In this document: positions 1-10,457 of the stretch, piece by piece
Numbering within the stretch: the first letter of the stretch is position 1
How the letters are laid out: each line of letters opens with the position of its first letter
Source: Owenia fusiformis
Lineage: Eukaryota > Annelida > Polychaeta > Sabellida > Oweniidae
Length of the DNA stretch: 45,134 bases
NCBI GenBank assembly: GCA_903813345.2
Contig: CAIIXF020000007.1
Span: 32,849,564 to 32,894,697, forward strand
Direction of reading: 5' to 3'
Program-made: the position numbers and the translations under genes
The notes under the pieces: model-generated
Database searches by the model: none
Told to the model about the DNA's origin: nothing
Seen by the model: the letters and a program-made list of their open reading frames with translations, nothing else

Positions 1-1090
1 GTCAAATCTTAAGTCAAATCTAAAGTCAGATTTGAATTTCTGAGAACATGTAGATGATTTTGAAAAAAAAATTTAGTCAATTTGAAGCAAGTTGAAAAAA
101 GACCTTTTTGACCTTTTTTGACTTTGAGAAGGTCATTGAAGGTCAAATGTCAAATCTTAAGTCAAATCTAAAGTCAGATTTGAATTTCTGAGAACACGTA
201 GATGATTTTGAAAAATTTTTTTAGTCAATTTGAAGCAAGTTGAAAACAGACCTTTTTGACCTTTTTTGACCTTGAGAAGGTCATTGAAGGTCAAATGTTA
301 AATCTTAAGTCAAATCTTAAGTCAGATTTGAATTTCTGAGAACAAGTAGATGATTTTGAAAAAAAAATTTAGTCAATTTGAAACAAGTTGAAAACAGACC
401 TTTTTGACCTTTTTTGACCTTGAGAAGGTCATTGAAGGTCAAATGTCAAATCTAAAGTCAGATTTGAATTTCTGAGAACATGTAGATGATTTTGAAAAAA
501 AAATTTAGTCAATTTGAAGCAAGTTGAAAAAGACCTTTTTTGACTTTGAGAAGGTCATTGAAGGTCAAATGTCAAATCTTAAGTCAAATCTAAAGTCAGA
601 TTTGAATTTCTGAGAACACGTAGATGATTTTGAAAAAAATTTTTAGTCAATTTGAAGCAAGTTGAAAACAGACCTTTTTTACCTTTTTTGACCTTGAGAA
701 GGTCATTGAAGGTAAAATGTCAAATCTTAAGTCAAATCTTAAGTCAGATTTGAATTTCTGAGAACACGTAGATGATTTTGAAAAAAAAATTTAGTCAATT
801 TGAAGCAAGTTGAAAACAGACCTTTTTGACCTTTTTTGACCTTGAGAAGGTCATTGAAGGTCAAATGTCAAATCGTAAGTCAGATTTGAAGGTCAAATGT
901 CAAATCTTAAGTCAGAATTGAATTTCTGAGAACATGTAGATGATTTTGATAAAAAATTTAGTCAATGTGAAGCAAGTTGAAAAAAGACCTTTTTGACCTT
1001 GAGAAGGTCATTGAAGGTCAAATGTCAAATCTAAAGTCAGATTTGAACTTCTGAGAACATGTAGATGATTTAGAAAAAAATTGAAGTCAG
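1..1090. repeat. 148-bp satellite array, cut by the window edge
   Basis: Units begin near 1, 149, 297, 445, 571, 719, 867 and 1024. Most are exactly 148 bp; the unit at 445 is about 126 bp and the last two are rearranged or partial. Each unit holds a run of TGACCT copies followed by two AGGTCA copies spaced by TTGA, so part of each unit can fold into a hairpin with loop GAG. No coding frame survives across units. The array probably continues left of the window. Confidence 0.95.
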
Positions 1091-1140
1091 TCTAAACAGT
1101 ATTTGTTAAGTTATAGGAAGTTGTAAGAAATTGTTACAGA

Positions 1141-1211
1141 CGCCGGACGCCAACCTCCAACCACCAACCGCCGGAGGCCAACCGCCAGACGCCAACCACC
1201 AACCGCCGTCG
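1141..1211. repeat. GC-rich minisatellite (CCAACCGCC-type)
   Basis: Short degenerate units of the form CCAACCRCC/GCCGGACGCC repeat for about 70 bp directly after the AT-rich satellite. Short reading frames across it are low-complexity by-products. Confidence 0.8.
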
Positions 1212-1235
1212 CAAAAAAACGGAGACCATAACAAT

Positions 1236-1260
1236 ATGTCACCACTTTTGGTGGTGACAT
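1236..1260. other. Short perfect hairpin
   Basis: ATGTCACCAC is followed after 5 nt by its exact reverse complement GTGGTGACAT. It lies just outside the long inverted-repeat element that begins near 1303. It may be part of a repeat end; no function can be assigned. Confidence 0.6.
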
Positions 1261-1302
1261 AAAAATGGTACAGCAACTGATTATAATAGGGTTGCCACAT
1301 TG

Positions 1303-3460
1303 GTTCGAATCGCAATAGTCTGAATCCACCCCGGGTGATCAATATCCTGTGTTCCGAATTTCGTTCCAGCAAGTCAGTGTCCCGAGTTGTGTTTTTACTG
1401 AATCCCGATAAATATGGCGTCTCGTTCGCCACTGGACGAGCCAGGTGACGAAAATGTGTCAAACAAATCAGATAGCATAAGGTAAGAATGAATATAGAGT
1501 AATGCATTCGGTGCTGGAATATGTTTTCAACATGTTCCTAAACGATTATCCATATGTGTAGGCTATTAATGCAAATCGAAGCATAAAACCAACATGATCC
1601 AGTTCGAAAAGCTCGCAGAAAACGATATCAGCGAGTCGTTCTTTGCCTTCTGTAAGTAATGATGGATACTCTGAGCATTGTATAACTGTAAAGTATACCT
1701 TATTAGTATGTCTCAACTTGTGCTATGTTTGAATCCAAGCTATTATCTTTCATAAGCGTCATAGAAGTCGTTGAAAGATATATTCCATTCTACCGAATAG
1801 GAATAGTCATTGTCCCGAAGCTACAGGATAAGATTATATATATTTTGTATACTTTTGAGAATCCATTCATGAATACATCAAGCTAATTTGGTGCTACCTT
1901 TCTTGTTATTATTTTACAAATTCAAGATCGAATTTCCCTGTATATTGGTTTCCACATTGGCATTAAACTGCAAATACAGGGTATCCCAAAAACTGTACCC
2001 ACTTCATAGAAGGAATATAACTATTAAAAAAAATTGAACTTTTCACATGATTAGCGGTTTTACCAAGGGTGGAGTTTTTGCCAAGGGGGGGGGGCTTTTT
2101 GACAGTTTTGATAGCACGATCGTATGTATAGTATCAGTATCTCAATGATAATACCTCAATTTGAGGTTTATTTGAGCCTAGCCTTCTACTATGAGTATGA
2201 TCTGGCTGGCATCTGTTGTTTTGGCAAAAAATCATGTGAAAAGTGTTCAGAATGGTGAAAAACTGCAAGTTTTTGAGAGAATTTCTGACCAGGGCCCCCC
2301 CCCCTCCTATCCGCGGGCCTGATTTAATAAATTATGCATGGATGCTGCCATTACCTTAGCAATGCTATCGTGAAAGCCTGGTGTGACCGTCGCCTTTATG
2401 TGACATTTATGGCTTACTAAGTGAAGACTTTTTAGCCTGTTGTCAATATTATTATATTTTTATGGGTAAATTGTAATGCCTACTCTAACAGTGACAACGT
2501 TGAAATATATTACAATACCTGGCATATACCTGCTATATGATATGCTATATTTTTTGTCAATCCCTGGTTTTTGTGACAATGTTAAAATATATCATAAAAA
2601 TGCCTGCTACAGTATGTGCAATGTGGATTGTGAAATGACCATTCTTTGAAGGTGTTGCAACATAGTCTCATAATTTACACATGTTGTATTGTACTCTCAT
2701 CCTCTGATGTGTGTGGCCTCTTGACAATTTTCACATATTTTAACATGGGAAATCCTCAATTAATCAAATCCACTACTCATTTATTAATTACTCAGACTAG
2801 AAAAAAATCAGTCAAGTTGGCAAAGTATCAATATTATCAAATGCATTCAATTCTTATTTTTGATAAATTAAGATATCACACGTGAGTATACACTGCTTCT
2901 GTTCATTATGATTCAATAGTCTATAAGCATTTATCCATGAAGTGCGTCGGAACACTGGCGATTCCTACTCGGTACTATGGAATATATCTTATTATGCCTT
3001 CTAGGACGCTTATGCAAAGAAATGGTTTACATTCACTGGAAGCACGAGTTGGTACATACTTTGAACGTCTACCCAGCAATTATACCATGATAACAGTTTA
3101 TCTCATTAACTAACAGAAGGTCAAAAACTGCTCGGTGACATACTTTCCAGCGAGCGTTGAAAATGAGGTCACGTTTACTTATGCTTCGATTAGCAGTAAT
3201 GCCCAACGCATATGGATAAACAACTAAGAAAATGTTGCAAACATATTTAGGCACCGAATGCGCCACTCTATATTCAGTCTTACCTTATGCTGTCAGAAAG
3301 TTTTGAATAATTGTCGACATCAACATCGTCTGTTGTCAAATTAGCCGCCATATTTGTCGGGATTCAGTAAAACACAACTCGGGTCACTGACTTGCTGGAA
3401 CGAAATTCGGAACACAGGATATTGATCACCCGGGGTGGAATCTGATTGGTCCGAATCACG
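1303..3460. mobile_element. Decayed element with ~270-bp inverted arms
   Basis: The segment 1317-1585 returns in inverted, diverged form at 3180-3446. Shared landmarks are CCACCCCGGGTGATCAATAT near 1326 and its complement near 3420, and a TGCTTCGAT-type block at the inner end of each arm. The interior (1586-3179) has no convincing reading frame and contains an unrelated G-tract repeat. No clear target-site duplication was found. This fits a non-autonomous DNA transposon or foldback element; the superfamily is undetermined. Confidence 0.6.
2041..2327 (-). mobile_element. G-tract dispersed repeat, copy 1
   Basis: Read on the minus strand it starts CAGGCCCG, has a long G run, then ATTCT-TCAAAA, GCAGTTTTTCACCATTCTGA and a GCCAAAA stretch. 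The same order occurs at 28703-28866 (+) and, partially and on the minus strand, at 34355-34470. Homopolymer G runs lie at both ends. Non-coding. Confidence 0.6.
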
Positions 3461-3690
3461 TTGGTCCATATACCAATGATCCGATTCAAAGTTGTCTGAA
3501 TTCCAGTTGTCAGAATTCAATCCCACAGGCCCAGGAACATGTATCAAAACAAGTCAAGTTCCCGGCTCTTTTCAAATTTTTGTACATGTCGCCCCGGGCA
3601 TAGCTATGGAATCCCATATGTCCAAAACCCAATCGTCCAAATCCTATTGGTCCGGAATCCAGTGTCCAAATCCCAATGGTCATGATTATC
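3440..3690. repeat. Degenerate short tandem repeat (GGTCC-AATC type)
   Basis: Phrases such as ATTGGTCCGAATCA, TTGGTCCATA, GTCCAAATCCTATTGGTC and GTCCAAATCCCAATGGTC recur at about 15-17-bp spacing, consistent with a decayed minisatellite. Around 3523-3545 it contains the complement of TACATGTTCC-GGGCCTGTGGGA, also seen near 29555, so it also carries an end of a dispersed repeat. Confidence 0.5.
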
Positions 3691-3760
3691 ACAAATCTGC
3701 TCTCACTGACACAAACAGTCCAAAATGAATAACTGACATGATACAGGTAAGGCTTGTGTC

Positions 3761-5017
3761 CGTTAATTTAAATGACCACCAATGTTCTTCTTGACCCAAT
3801 GTCCATTATTACTTAAAGTATTTTATGATCAATGTCATCGGTGTCCCTTATTGGTAAACGGATCTAAAGTTTCTAAACATAGAGGCCGAGACTTTATATA
3901 GTTTTCATCTTCACTTTATTTTCTAATTTCTAATTGTACAAAGTTCTACACAATTCCATTTCTTCAGATCTTAAACATTCCTCCACTTTCCAAACCCATC
4001 TTACCCTCTCTAACCTGCTCTTACATGTATCTTTCTTCAAACCCGCAATCCATCTACTAGCCCTTGTCTCATTTGTACACATTTTATACCCAGACATTTA
4101 GTCTACTACATTGATATTGACTTTCAAACTGCGCTTTGCCTCTAAGGTAATAGATTCTGTTTCTCAAGACGTTTTGCCTCACCATTTACAGCCGAATTCC
4201 ACAAGAGGTACTTTCCCACTTCTGTAGAAGGTTTCCCAAAATAGATTACACACAAACTGCTAAGAATTACATTTCCTCCATTACATCAACCTCCTTTGGA
4301 ATGCAATGTGGAAGAGATTCTGTGAGAAGATTGTTTACATAATGTCTGGAACGAGCCCGACACATCCCATCATACTTCTTAAGATACACGATTAGTTACA
4401 TGGGTACAATGACATTCAAGACAAGGAACAAGTACCTCGTGTGGAAGCAAACTTACTTTTCCTTATGATATGAACGATTATGCCAGAATGCGACATGTGT
4501 ATGCCAAAATCAGACACGCTTATGCCAAATGATAATTGAAAGTCGCTCAAGCTCTCTTTTCCTTAAAGTATACTAACATACCGTATTCGCTATACTGAGC
4601 CAATTTGAAACTGAACAACATTACCTTATTCATTACTAAACCTGCCCTTAATATTTCATCAATGTATTTAACCAATGTTATATTACTCACACTTGATGCA
4701 ATTCAAAGAATCTACAATGGATGCACACATTACTACTAATGAGATTTTACAAAAGAATTACCTTCAAAATGTAGTAACCAGCTATAAGTCAACATTAATC
4801 GCCCCAAGACAGTGTTACACCTAAAATAAACACAAACAAAAAAAATTATGATGGAATTCATCTTTTTTTTCATCTATTTCCTAGAAATATAGGATAATTC
4901 CTGAAACCGGAAGTTGGGTTACCTCCGATTATTTGTTAAATATCGCTACATTGACCGGGGGAACACTAATTCTGTTTTAAATTACGAAAAATACGATTTA
5001 TTTTGAAGAAAATCAAG
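3761..5017. other. No gene or recognised element seen
   Basis: AT-rich sequence with a pyrimidine-rich stretch around 3900-4100. Open frames are short and unconvincing on both strands. No repeat matching the rest of the window was noticed. Confidence 0.5.
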
Positions 5018-5074
5018 TCAACATTCAGCCCCAATCTTTAATGGCCCGGTTATGATACGCTTTTGCAGACTTAC

Positions 5075-5209
5075 CCTAAAGCTATCACTCAAAACGTACC
5101 AGCCTTCTTTCAGCCTTCTAAAAACTTGTTTCTCATCGAAGAAAAATAATGTTCTATACACCAAAATGTCGAGAAAAGACTCGTCTTTGAAACTAAAATG
5201 GCACGACAT
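5075..5209 (-). CDS. Candidate first coding exon, unknown product
   Basis: On the minus strand an ATG (5209-5207) opens a 45-codon frame that ends exactly at a consensus donor, AGG|GTAAGT, in phase 0. The peptide starts MSCHFSFKDE and ends VLSDSFR; it is not low-complexity and I recognise no domain. The unspliced frame runs on to 5018. The upstream sequence (5210-5320) is somewhat richer in CpG than its surroundings. No second exon was found between here and position 1, so the gene would have to continue beyond the left edge or have lost its partners. This rests on the splice signal and frame only and may be chance. Confidence 0.25.
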
Positions 5210-5384
5210 TAGTTCCTTGTATGGGGTGGGTCATGCCTCCAAAACAGAGAGCTCTCTTGAGAAATCTCGCGGAGTCTCGTTGGACGATTCCCTGGGAAAT
5301 TCAAGCGTGATTTGAAAATTAAATTTTCTTATTTAGGGTAGTGCGCACCATGGCTGCTTACCAGCTGTACATGTATTCTGGTTA

Positions 5385-5990
5385 ACTGTTTGATGGATCA
5401 ATTTCAAATTTTCAAGGGTGGTTCTTGGTATGAAAATCTAGAACTAACTAGTTTTTGGGCATTCTGGGTAAATTTTAAGGCAGCCATTTTGGATTTTCCA
5501 TCCTCAAATTGTGTGGGTAAAGTCTTGTCTACTCATTTTCAGGATAACCATTTGATGGGATCACCCATTGGTGGGGACATTTTGTACACATTTGTGTTCT
5601 TGTTTTTTCATGCCTTGGGGTACCCTACTCAAATACAAGTTGACAAATTTGGTTCATATTTTATATGCTGTTGCCTACAGACAAAGGAGCATTGCTCAAT
5701 AAGAGATTTTCAAGATGACTCTTAATTTCAAAATGGCCACCATTTTTCATAAAAGAACGTAATATTTGATAACTCAAATACCAGTTGACTGATTTGGTTC
5801 AAATTATATATGTTGATGCCTAGAGACAAAGAAGCTTTGCTCGAGAAAACATTTTGAAGATGGCCACTGAATTCAAAATGGCCACCATTTTTCAGAAAAA
5901 CGTAATCATTATTAACAAACAATTTTTATCTGCTTATGTCTAGAGACAGAGGAGATCTGCTTCAGAAGTAATTTCAAAGGCGTCAGCTGA
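5385..5990 (+). mobile_element. Pearl-type repeat fragment (P and Q core monomers)
   Basis: 5385-5610 matches the roughly 162-bp P monomer tandemly repeated at 32.7-33.6 kb (markers: GATGGATCAATTTCAAATTT, TATGAAAATCTAGAA, GCCATTTTGGATTTTCC). 5615-5990 matches about two copies of the roughly 145-bp Q monomer at 34.6-35.1 kb (markers: GGCCACCATTTTTCA, GATTTGGTTCAAATT, TGCCTAGAGACA). The 111-residue open frame across it is repeat-derived. No GTCY block or 5' hairpin is present, so this is a fragment. Confidence 0.65.
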
Positions 5991-7360
5991 ATTTCAAAAT
6001 GTTTTATAATTAACTAGACATGTAAATTGAACAAGTTCAATTTAAGACTCCAGATTTCAAACTTTTTTTGAGCTTAATCATCCAGAATACTTGTAAAGCT
6101 GAGTCATCCAGAATACCAGAATAAGCTGAGTCAGCTAGAATATAGACATTTAGACGACTCTTAAGAATGTTATCTTTGACTCCATTGGCTTAACATGGGG
6201 ATATCATCATATCGACTTTTCGATACTTCAAACCGCTATAAATATCTAACCAGAAGTTGGATTGAAATTTGTTTAAAGATTCGGATTCTTGGGAAACTTC
6301 TACCCTTAATTCATAACTCATACGTTAAATTTGGAGAACTATTTATTTTATCCTACTTTTCAGACACCATATCTCAAAAGTGGGTCAAAATACTTTCTGA
6401 AGGCAAAAGGCAACACTATTAGCACACTCTTTGCTACCTGTATTCCAAATTTCGAAACAAATCATTAAAGTGTAATGTCAGAATCGCAAAAATAAGGAAA
6501 AACTAGGAATTTGACCTAGATTTTGACCTAGGCATTTTGGTGTCCAAATTTTAAAGCTAGATAGCCTTCGACGTCCCCTTCTTTTACAGGCTTTCAGAAT
6601 GTTAAGCTGTACTCAGTCTATATCTGGTATTTTACACTTCAAAAAAATCTTTTTTCTCATTGACATAACATGGGGCACCAAATTTAGCGATTTTTGAGCT
6701 TTCAAAACGCCATAACTTCCAAAAGTCGGATTGACATTAGGTTTGCAGATTCAGATTCCTGAGAAAATTCTACCCTTAATTCATAACTCACACCATAAAT
6801 TTGTTTACAAAATTTTGAAGCAAATGATTAAAATGTAGTGTCAGAATCACAAAAATAAGGACAAAAACTATGAATTTGATCTAGATATTGACCTACAGGT
6901 GTATGCATTTTGCTGTCCAGATTTTGAAGCTAGTTGGCTTTTGAGGTTCCCTTCTTTTAGAGGCTATCATTATATAAAGCTGTACTCAGTCTATATCTCG
7001 TATATTACACTTCAAATAAATCTTTTTTCCCATTGACTTAACATTGGACACAAATTTAGCGATTTTTGAGATATTAAAACGCCATAACTTCCGAACGGGA
7101 AGTCGGATCGAAATTTGGTTTGCAGATTCAAGTTCCTGAGAAAATTCTACACTTATTTCATAACTCACATGTTGAATTTGGAGAACTTGCTGTTCTGACC
7201 TACTTTTCGGACGCCATATCTCGAAATCGGTAAGAGTAATCAAAAAACAATTTGCCTTTAGGAATTAACATTTTTTCCAAGGAACATGATGAAAAAAAAA
7301 CGGAGAGAAAATACTGAAGGACGACTGAGAAAAGTGGCAAAATAGTGAAAACACAAGATT

Positions 7361-7404
7361 TGACCTAGTTCTTGACCTTTGACCTAGATCTTGACCTTTG
7401 ACCT
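7361..7404 (-). repeat. TGACCT cluster with two DR1 arrangements
   Basis: TGACCT occurs at 7361-7366, 7373-7378, 7380-7385, 7392-7397 and 7399-7404. The pairs 7373-7385 and 7392-7404 are spaced by one T, which on the other strand reads AGGTCA-A-AGGTCA (direct repeat 1). It arises from a short tandem repeat of TTGACCTAGATC. Confidence 0.6.
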
Positions 7405-7554
7405 AGATAAAAATTTGACCAAATTTCCGGGCAGCCCAGACACATTACCTAGTTAACCATGTAGACTGCTTAAAGTAAGCTCTTTGAGTTGACGAGAAAA
7501 CGTGGGGGCAAGAAGAATTTAATTTAAGACTCCAGATTGTTTGATTTGACCTAG

Positions 7555-7650
7555 ATAGCTGAGTAAGTAGCCCAGTAAGAAGCTGTGTAGAAAGCTGAGT
7601 AAGTAGCTAAGTAGGTAGCTGAGTAAGTAGCTAAGTAGATAGCTGGGTAG
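7555..7650. repeat. 12-bp minisatellite (AGCTRAGTARGT)
   Basis: AGCTGAGTAAGT / AGCTAAGTAGGT units run for about 95 bp with substitutions. Confidence 0.75.
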
Positions 7651-8053
7651 TTATGTAGGAATTTTTGAAAGTATATTTCATCGATCGGCATTCTGGATAC
7701 TGGCATAGAATCTTAACTGAAAGTCGGATTTCAATTTCGATTTCAGATTCAGATTCCTGAGAAAATCCTACCCTTAATTCATTACTCATACGTTAAATTT
7801 GAATTTTTTTTATTTTGACCTACTTTTCGGACACCATATCTCAGAAGTGGGTCAAAATACTTTCTGACGGCAAAAGGCTAACACTATTAGCACACTCTTT
7901 GCTACCTGTATACAAAATTTCGAAGCAAATCATTAAAGTGTAATGTCAATTAATTAATTCAAGATGGTCACTATTTATCGAAATCTCCACCATTTTTCAT
8001 TAAAAAATGTAATCTTTGATAACTCAAGGACCAGTTGACAGATTTTGATCAAA

Positions 8054-8290
8054 GGAGTGGTATCGATATGGAGAATTTTTTGAACACAGGTTTCTCTTAA
8101 ACTAGTCATAAAAAAATATAAAAATTTAATGCATCGTCAATTTAATGGTGATCTTTTGAATGGTAACAATATAATTTGAAAAATATATATATACTTTATA
8201 TTGTTTTAGAAAACACATCAAACACTTGTTTTGTTCTTGGTATCATGTTTCCAGAGTGAAATGAAACATCTTTCCGAACCTAGAAAAAAA
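8054..8290 (+). mobile_element. Half copy of the palindromic element at 16709-17437
   Basis: From AAAGGAGTGGTATCGATATG to CATCTTTCCGAACCT the sequence parallels 16711-16945. Only the left arm is present. It is followed directly by P-type pearl monomers. Confidence 0.7.
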
Positions 8291-8319
8291 AATCTAGCAT
8301 TGATTAATTTTTAGACATT

Positions 8320-8625
8320 CTTGGTAAATGTTAAGGTGGCTATTTTGGATTTTCTGTCCTAAAATCTTGTCTGTAAAGTCTTGTCAACGCATTTCCTGGC
8401 CAACTGTTTGATGGATCAATTTTTTAGGAATGATTCTTTGTATGAAAATCTCAAACTGACTGCCTTTTGGGATTTTTGGGAAAGGGTAAGGCGGCCATTT
8501 GGAAGTTTTCTTCAACTGATTAGTTTGACATTCAGGATGAAAAAAAATATTGGATTGCCCATTTATGGGGACATGTACAGTTTTCTGTTCTTGTATACAT
8601 GTTCCCGTGCCTATGCTGTTCCCTG
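8320..8625 (+). mobile_element. Pearl-type P repeat fragment with 3' end
   Basis: Contains TGTCCTAAAATCTTGTCTGT, TTGATGGATCAATTTTTTAG, then GCCCATTTATGGGGACATGT, which corresponds to the terminal CACCCATAGGTGGGGACATT block at 33990-34010. It ends about 70 bp before the first GLB1L exon in the window. Confidence 0.6.
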
Positions 8626-8697
8626 TTGACCATGCAGTGTTTGTAAAGCACACTTATGCTATTGTTGATTGTGAAATCACATTCAGTTTCCTTGTAG

Positions 8698-8866
8698 GTG
8701 TACCTTAATGGGGAACAAATAGATGTGCTAGACTGTACAGTAGAGGACCATGTTATACCATTGGAATTGGCATCTGGAGAGAATACACTGGAGATACTGG
8801 TGGAGAATATGGGTAGGGTTAACTATGGTGACTTTCAGAGTCCAATCCTCAATGACCAGAGAAAAG
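8698..8866 (+). CDS. GLB1L-type beta-galactosidase-like protein, internal exon
   Basis: A 169-nt exon with acceptor CCTTGTAG|G and donor AAAAG|GTATGA. It opens in phase 0 and ends in phase 1. It encodes 56 residues beginning VYLNGEQIDVL and containing ILVENMGRVNYG and NDQRKG. This NxGRVNYG...(D)QRKGL pattern is the hallmark of the C-terminal jelly-roll region of GLB1/GLB1L glycoside hydrolase family 35 proteins, which cleave terminal beta-linked galactose, usually in lysosomes or after secretion. The catalytic barrel is not in this window and should lie upstream. Orthology to GLB1L, GLB1L2 or GLB1L3 cannot be settled from this part. The intron to the next exon is only 184 bp. Confidence 0.9.
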
Positions 8867-9050
8867 GTATGACCTGTCATATACCCCTCCACTTTTGTAA
8901 AATTTATGTCAGTCATCAAGTCATATATATTCACAGCATTCTTATTATTGCCAACAGATATATCCAGGATTGCACCACTGTAGATTTCAATTTGTTGGAG
9001 GATCTATTCCCCTTTGTAATATGATATGAATCCCTTATTTGTATTTCCAG

Positions 9051-9262
9051 GTCTTAGAAATGATGTGCAATTAGATGGGAAAGTGATCAATTCATGGATA
9101 ATTTTTCCAATGGAGTTCAAGAAATCATTCCTCCAAGATATATCAGAATCTTTCAAGTGGATGAACTCAGATTCTTCAGTAAATGTTTTGAAGAGCCCCA
9201 GACTATTTAAAGCCACATTAGATATTAGTTCTACACCACAAGACACTTACATAGACATGCAG
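9051..9262 (+). CDS. GLB1L-type beta-galactosidase-like protein, internal exon
   Basis: A 212-nt exon with acceptor TATTTCCAG|G and donor ATGCAG|GTACAG. It completes the split Gly codon of the previous exon and ends in phase 0. The 70-odd residues include GLRNDVQLDGK, a PMEFKKSF block, and ISSTPQDTYIDMQ just before the junction. The family has the same order: QRKGL, a variable middle, then a (S)STPxDT(F/Y)xxx(x) strand leading into GW-KG. No stop or frameshift interrupts the exon, so the gene appears intact here. It is separated from the next exon by a 1195-nt intron containing a palindromic repeat. Confidence 0.9.
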
Positions 9263-9715
9263 GTACAGTGGTCTCTTTTATGCACATTTTTTATTTTTAT
9301 TTATTTAGTTATAAAAATAAAAAAAGATGTACATGGGGCAATATAGTAAATACAAGAGAGCATATTATTACCACCTTGTCAGGCAAGTTCTAGGGGTTTT
9401 AATGCTAGTTTAGAAGGCATTCATTTTACGATATTGACCTGAGCAATATGTGACATCATAGTGGTGGTCCATATTGTCGGTCAAGAATGCATTTAGCGAC
9501 CAGCAATTTTTCCTGGGAAATTAGATATCGTTCAGTGCGTAAGATTTTCTTGCTGTTTCAGTCCTGGTCACTAATGGTGGTAATAATACTAATAACGTCA
9601 TTTCTGTGAGCAATATAGTGAATTATAACATACCTATGATGATGCATAGTGCAAAGTGTACACAAGACAGCGGGCCAATATAAGTTGTGAAAAGCCCGCG
9701 CCCTCTAACTTTCTG

Positions 9716-9745
9716 ATTGGTCAAGGCGCTGACGTCATAACCAAT
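9716..9745. promoter_or_regulatory. CRE palindrome flanked by CCAAT boxes (sequence match only)
   Basis: TGACGTCA at 9730-9737 sits between ATTGG (9716-9720) and CCAAT (9741-9745), an inverted arrangement of CCAAT boxes around a perfect cAMP response element. It lies in an intron, about 130 bp from a palindromic repeat, and may be part of a transposable element. No expression evidence is available. Confidence 0.3.
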
Positions 9746-9878
9746 CAATCAAAGATAAAACTGCACGAGCAATTTTTCTAAACTCATTTCAATCATTTTC
9801 AAACCATTTGTTTGTCAATTCTATTAGAAAACGGTACTCTCTGACCATTCTACATAATCATATGTATGTTATAAATCG

Positions 9879-9992
9879 TTTATGTCACTATCGTGGCACA
9901 TATGCCCTTGGTTCTCAGAGATCAATGTCCCTCCCAAGGTCGGGCCATATATCACTGAGACCTCGGGCATATATGCCACGATAGTGACATAA
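9879..9992. mobile_element. 114-bp near-perfect palindrome (foldback repeat)
   Basis: Arms of about 44 nt (TTATGTCACTATCGTGGCAY, then ATATGCCC...) face each other across a loop of about 22 nt, with roughly five mismatches. Related ATATTGCC/CCTCGGGC-type foldbacks occur at 19036-19167 and in part near 24830-24900. Non-coding. Confidence 0.75.
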
Positions 9993-10457
9993 CCTCTAAA
10001 TATTGGACCTTGGGCCTCCTACGTTATTGTACTATTCAAGTGCTAATCACCATTTTGGCATTATAAGCACTCTAGCCTAGCGGGGAAAAAGTTGAAGAGG
10101 GGTGTAAGGGGGGTCTGAGCTGGGTTGGGACTGGGGGAAATACAGGGCAGAGGGACAATGTAATTTATATTTGCAAGACAAGGCAGGGTACAATAGGTTC
10201 TAGAATAGTCTTGTTCAATATGGGGTAAGCCGTCTCTTAATAAAGGCAGAAGTCAAAGTTAAGATTTTTGTGTTTTTGTCCTTGCTAAAATTCCGATTGC
10301 CAAAGGCTAGGTATTCTAAAATACAAAGTAACTTTATGCACATTGATGCACCCAGTTGAAAAAAATTGTGGTTGTATATCAGACTTTGATCATTTATTTG
10401 CAATTATCTCAAAGATTTCTTTTCTTCAAAGTAACTTACATTTGAATTATATTTTAG

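Larger units (their letters stand above)
6184..7960. repeat. Tandem repeat with 375-475-bp units
   Basis: Unit starts are marked by CATTGRCWTAACATKGG at 6184, 6659 and 7033, with a fourth partial unit from about 7710. Shared blocks include ATTCTACCCTTAATTCATAA, GACCTACTTTTCGGAC, ACCATATCTC and GAAGCAAATCATTAAAGTG. Units differ by substitutions and indels, so the array is old. Between units 3 and 4 are a TGACCT cluster and a 12-bp minisatellite. Confidence 0.7.

Noticed and set aside
1106-1507. 133-residue minus-strand frame
   Set aside because: It spans a minisatellite, a hairpin and one arm of an inverted-repeat element, and the peptide is low-complexity (GGW repeats).
2600-2700. Possible duplicated GLB1L exon, because GATTGTGAAATGACCATT resembles the intron end before 8698
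   Set aside because: The similarity covers only a short intronic stretch, and the sequence after it does not encode the exon.
5390-5725. 111-residue plus-strand frame
   Set aside because: It coincides with P and Q pearl-type repeat monomers that occur with stops elsewhere in the window.
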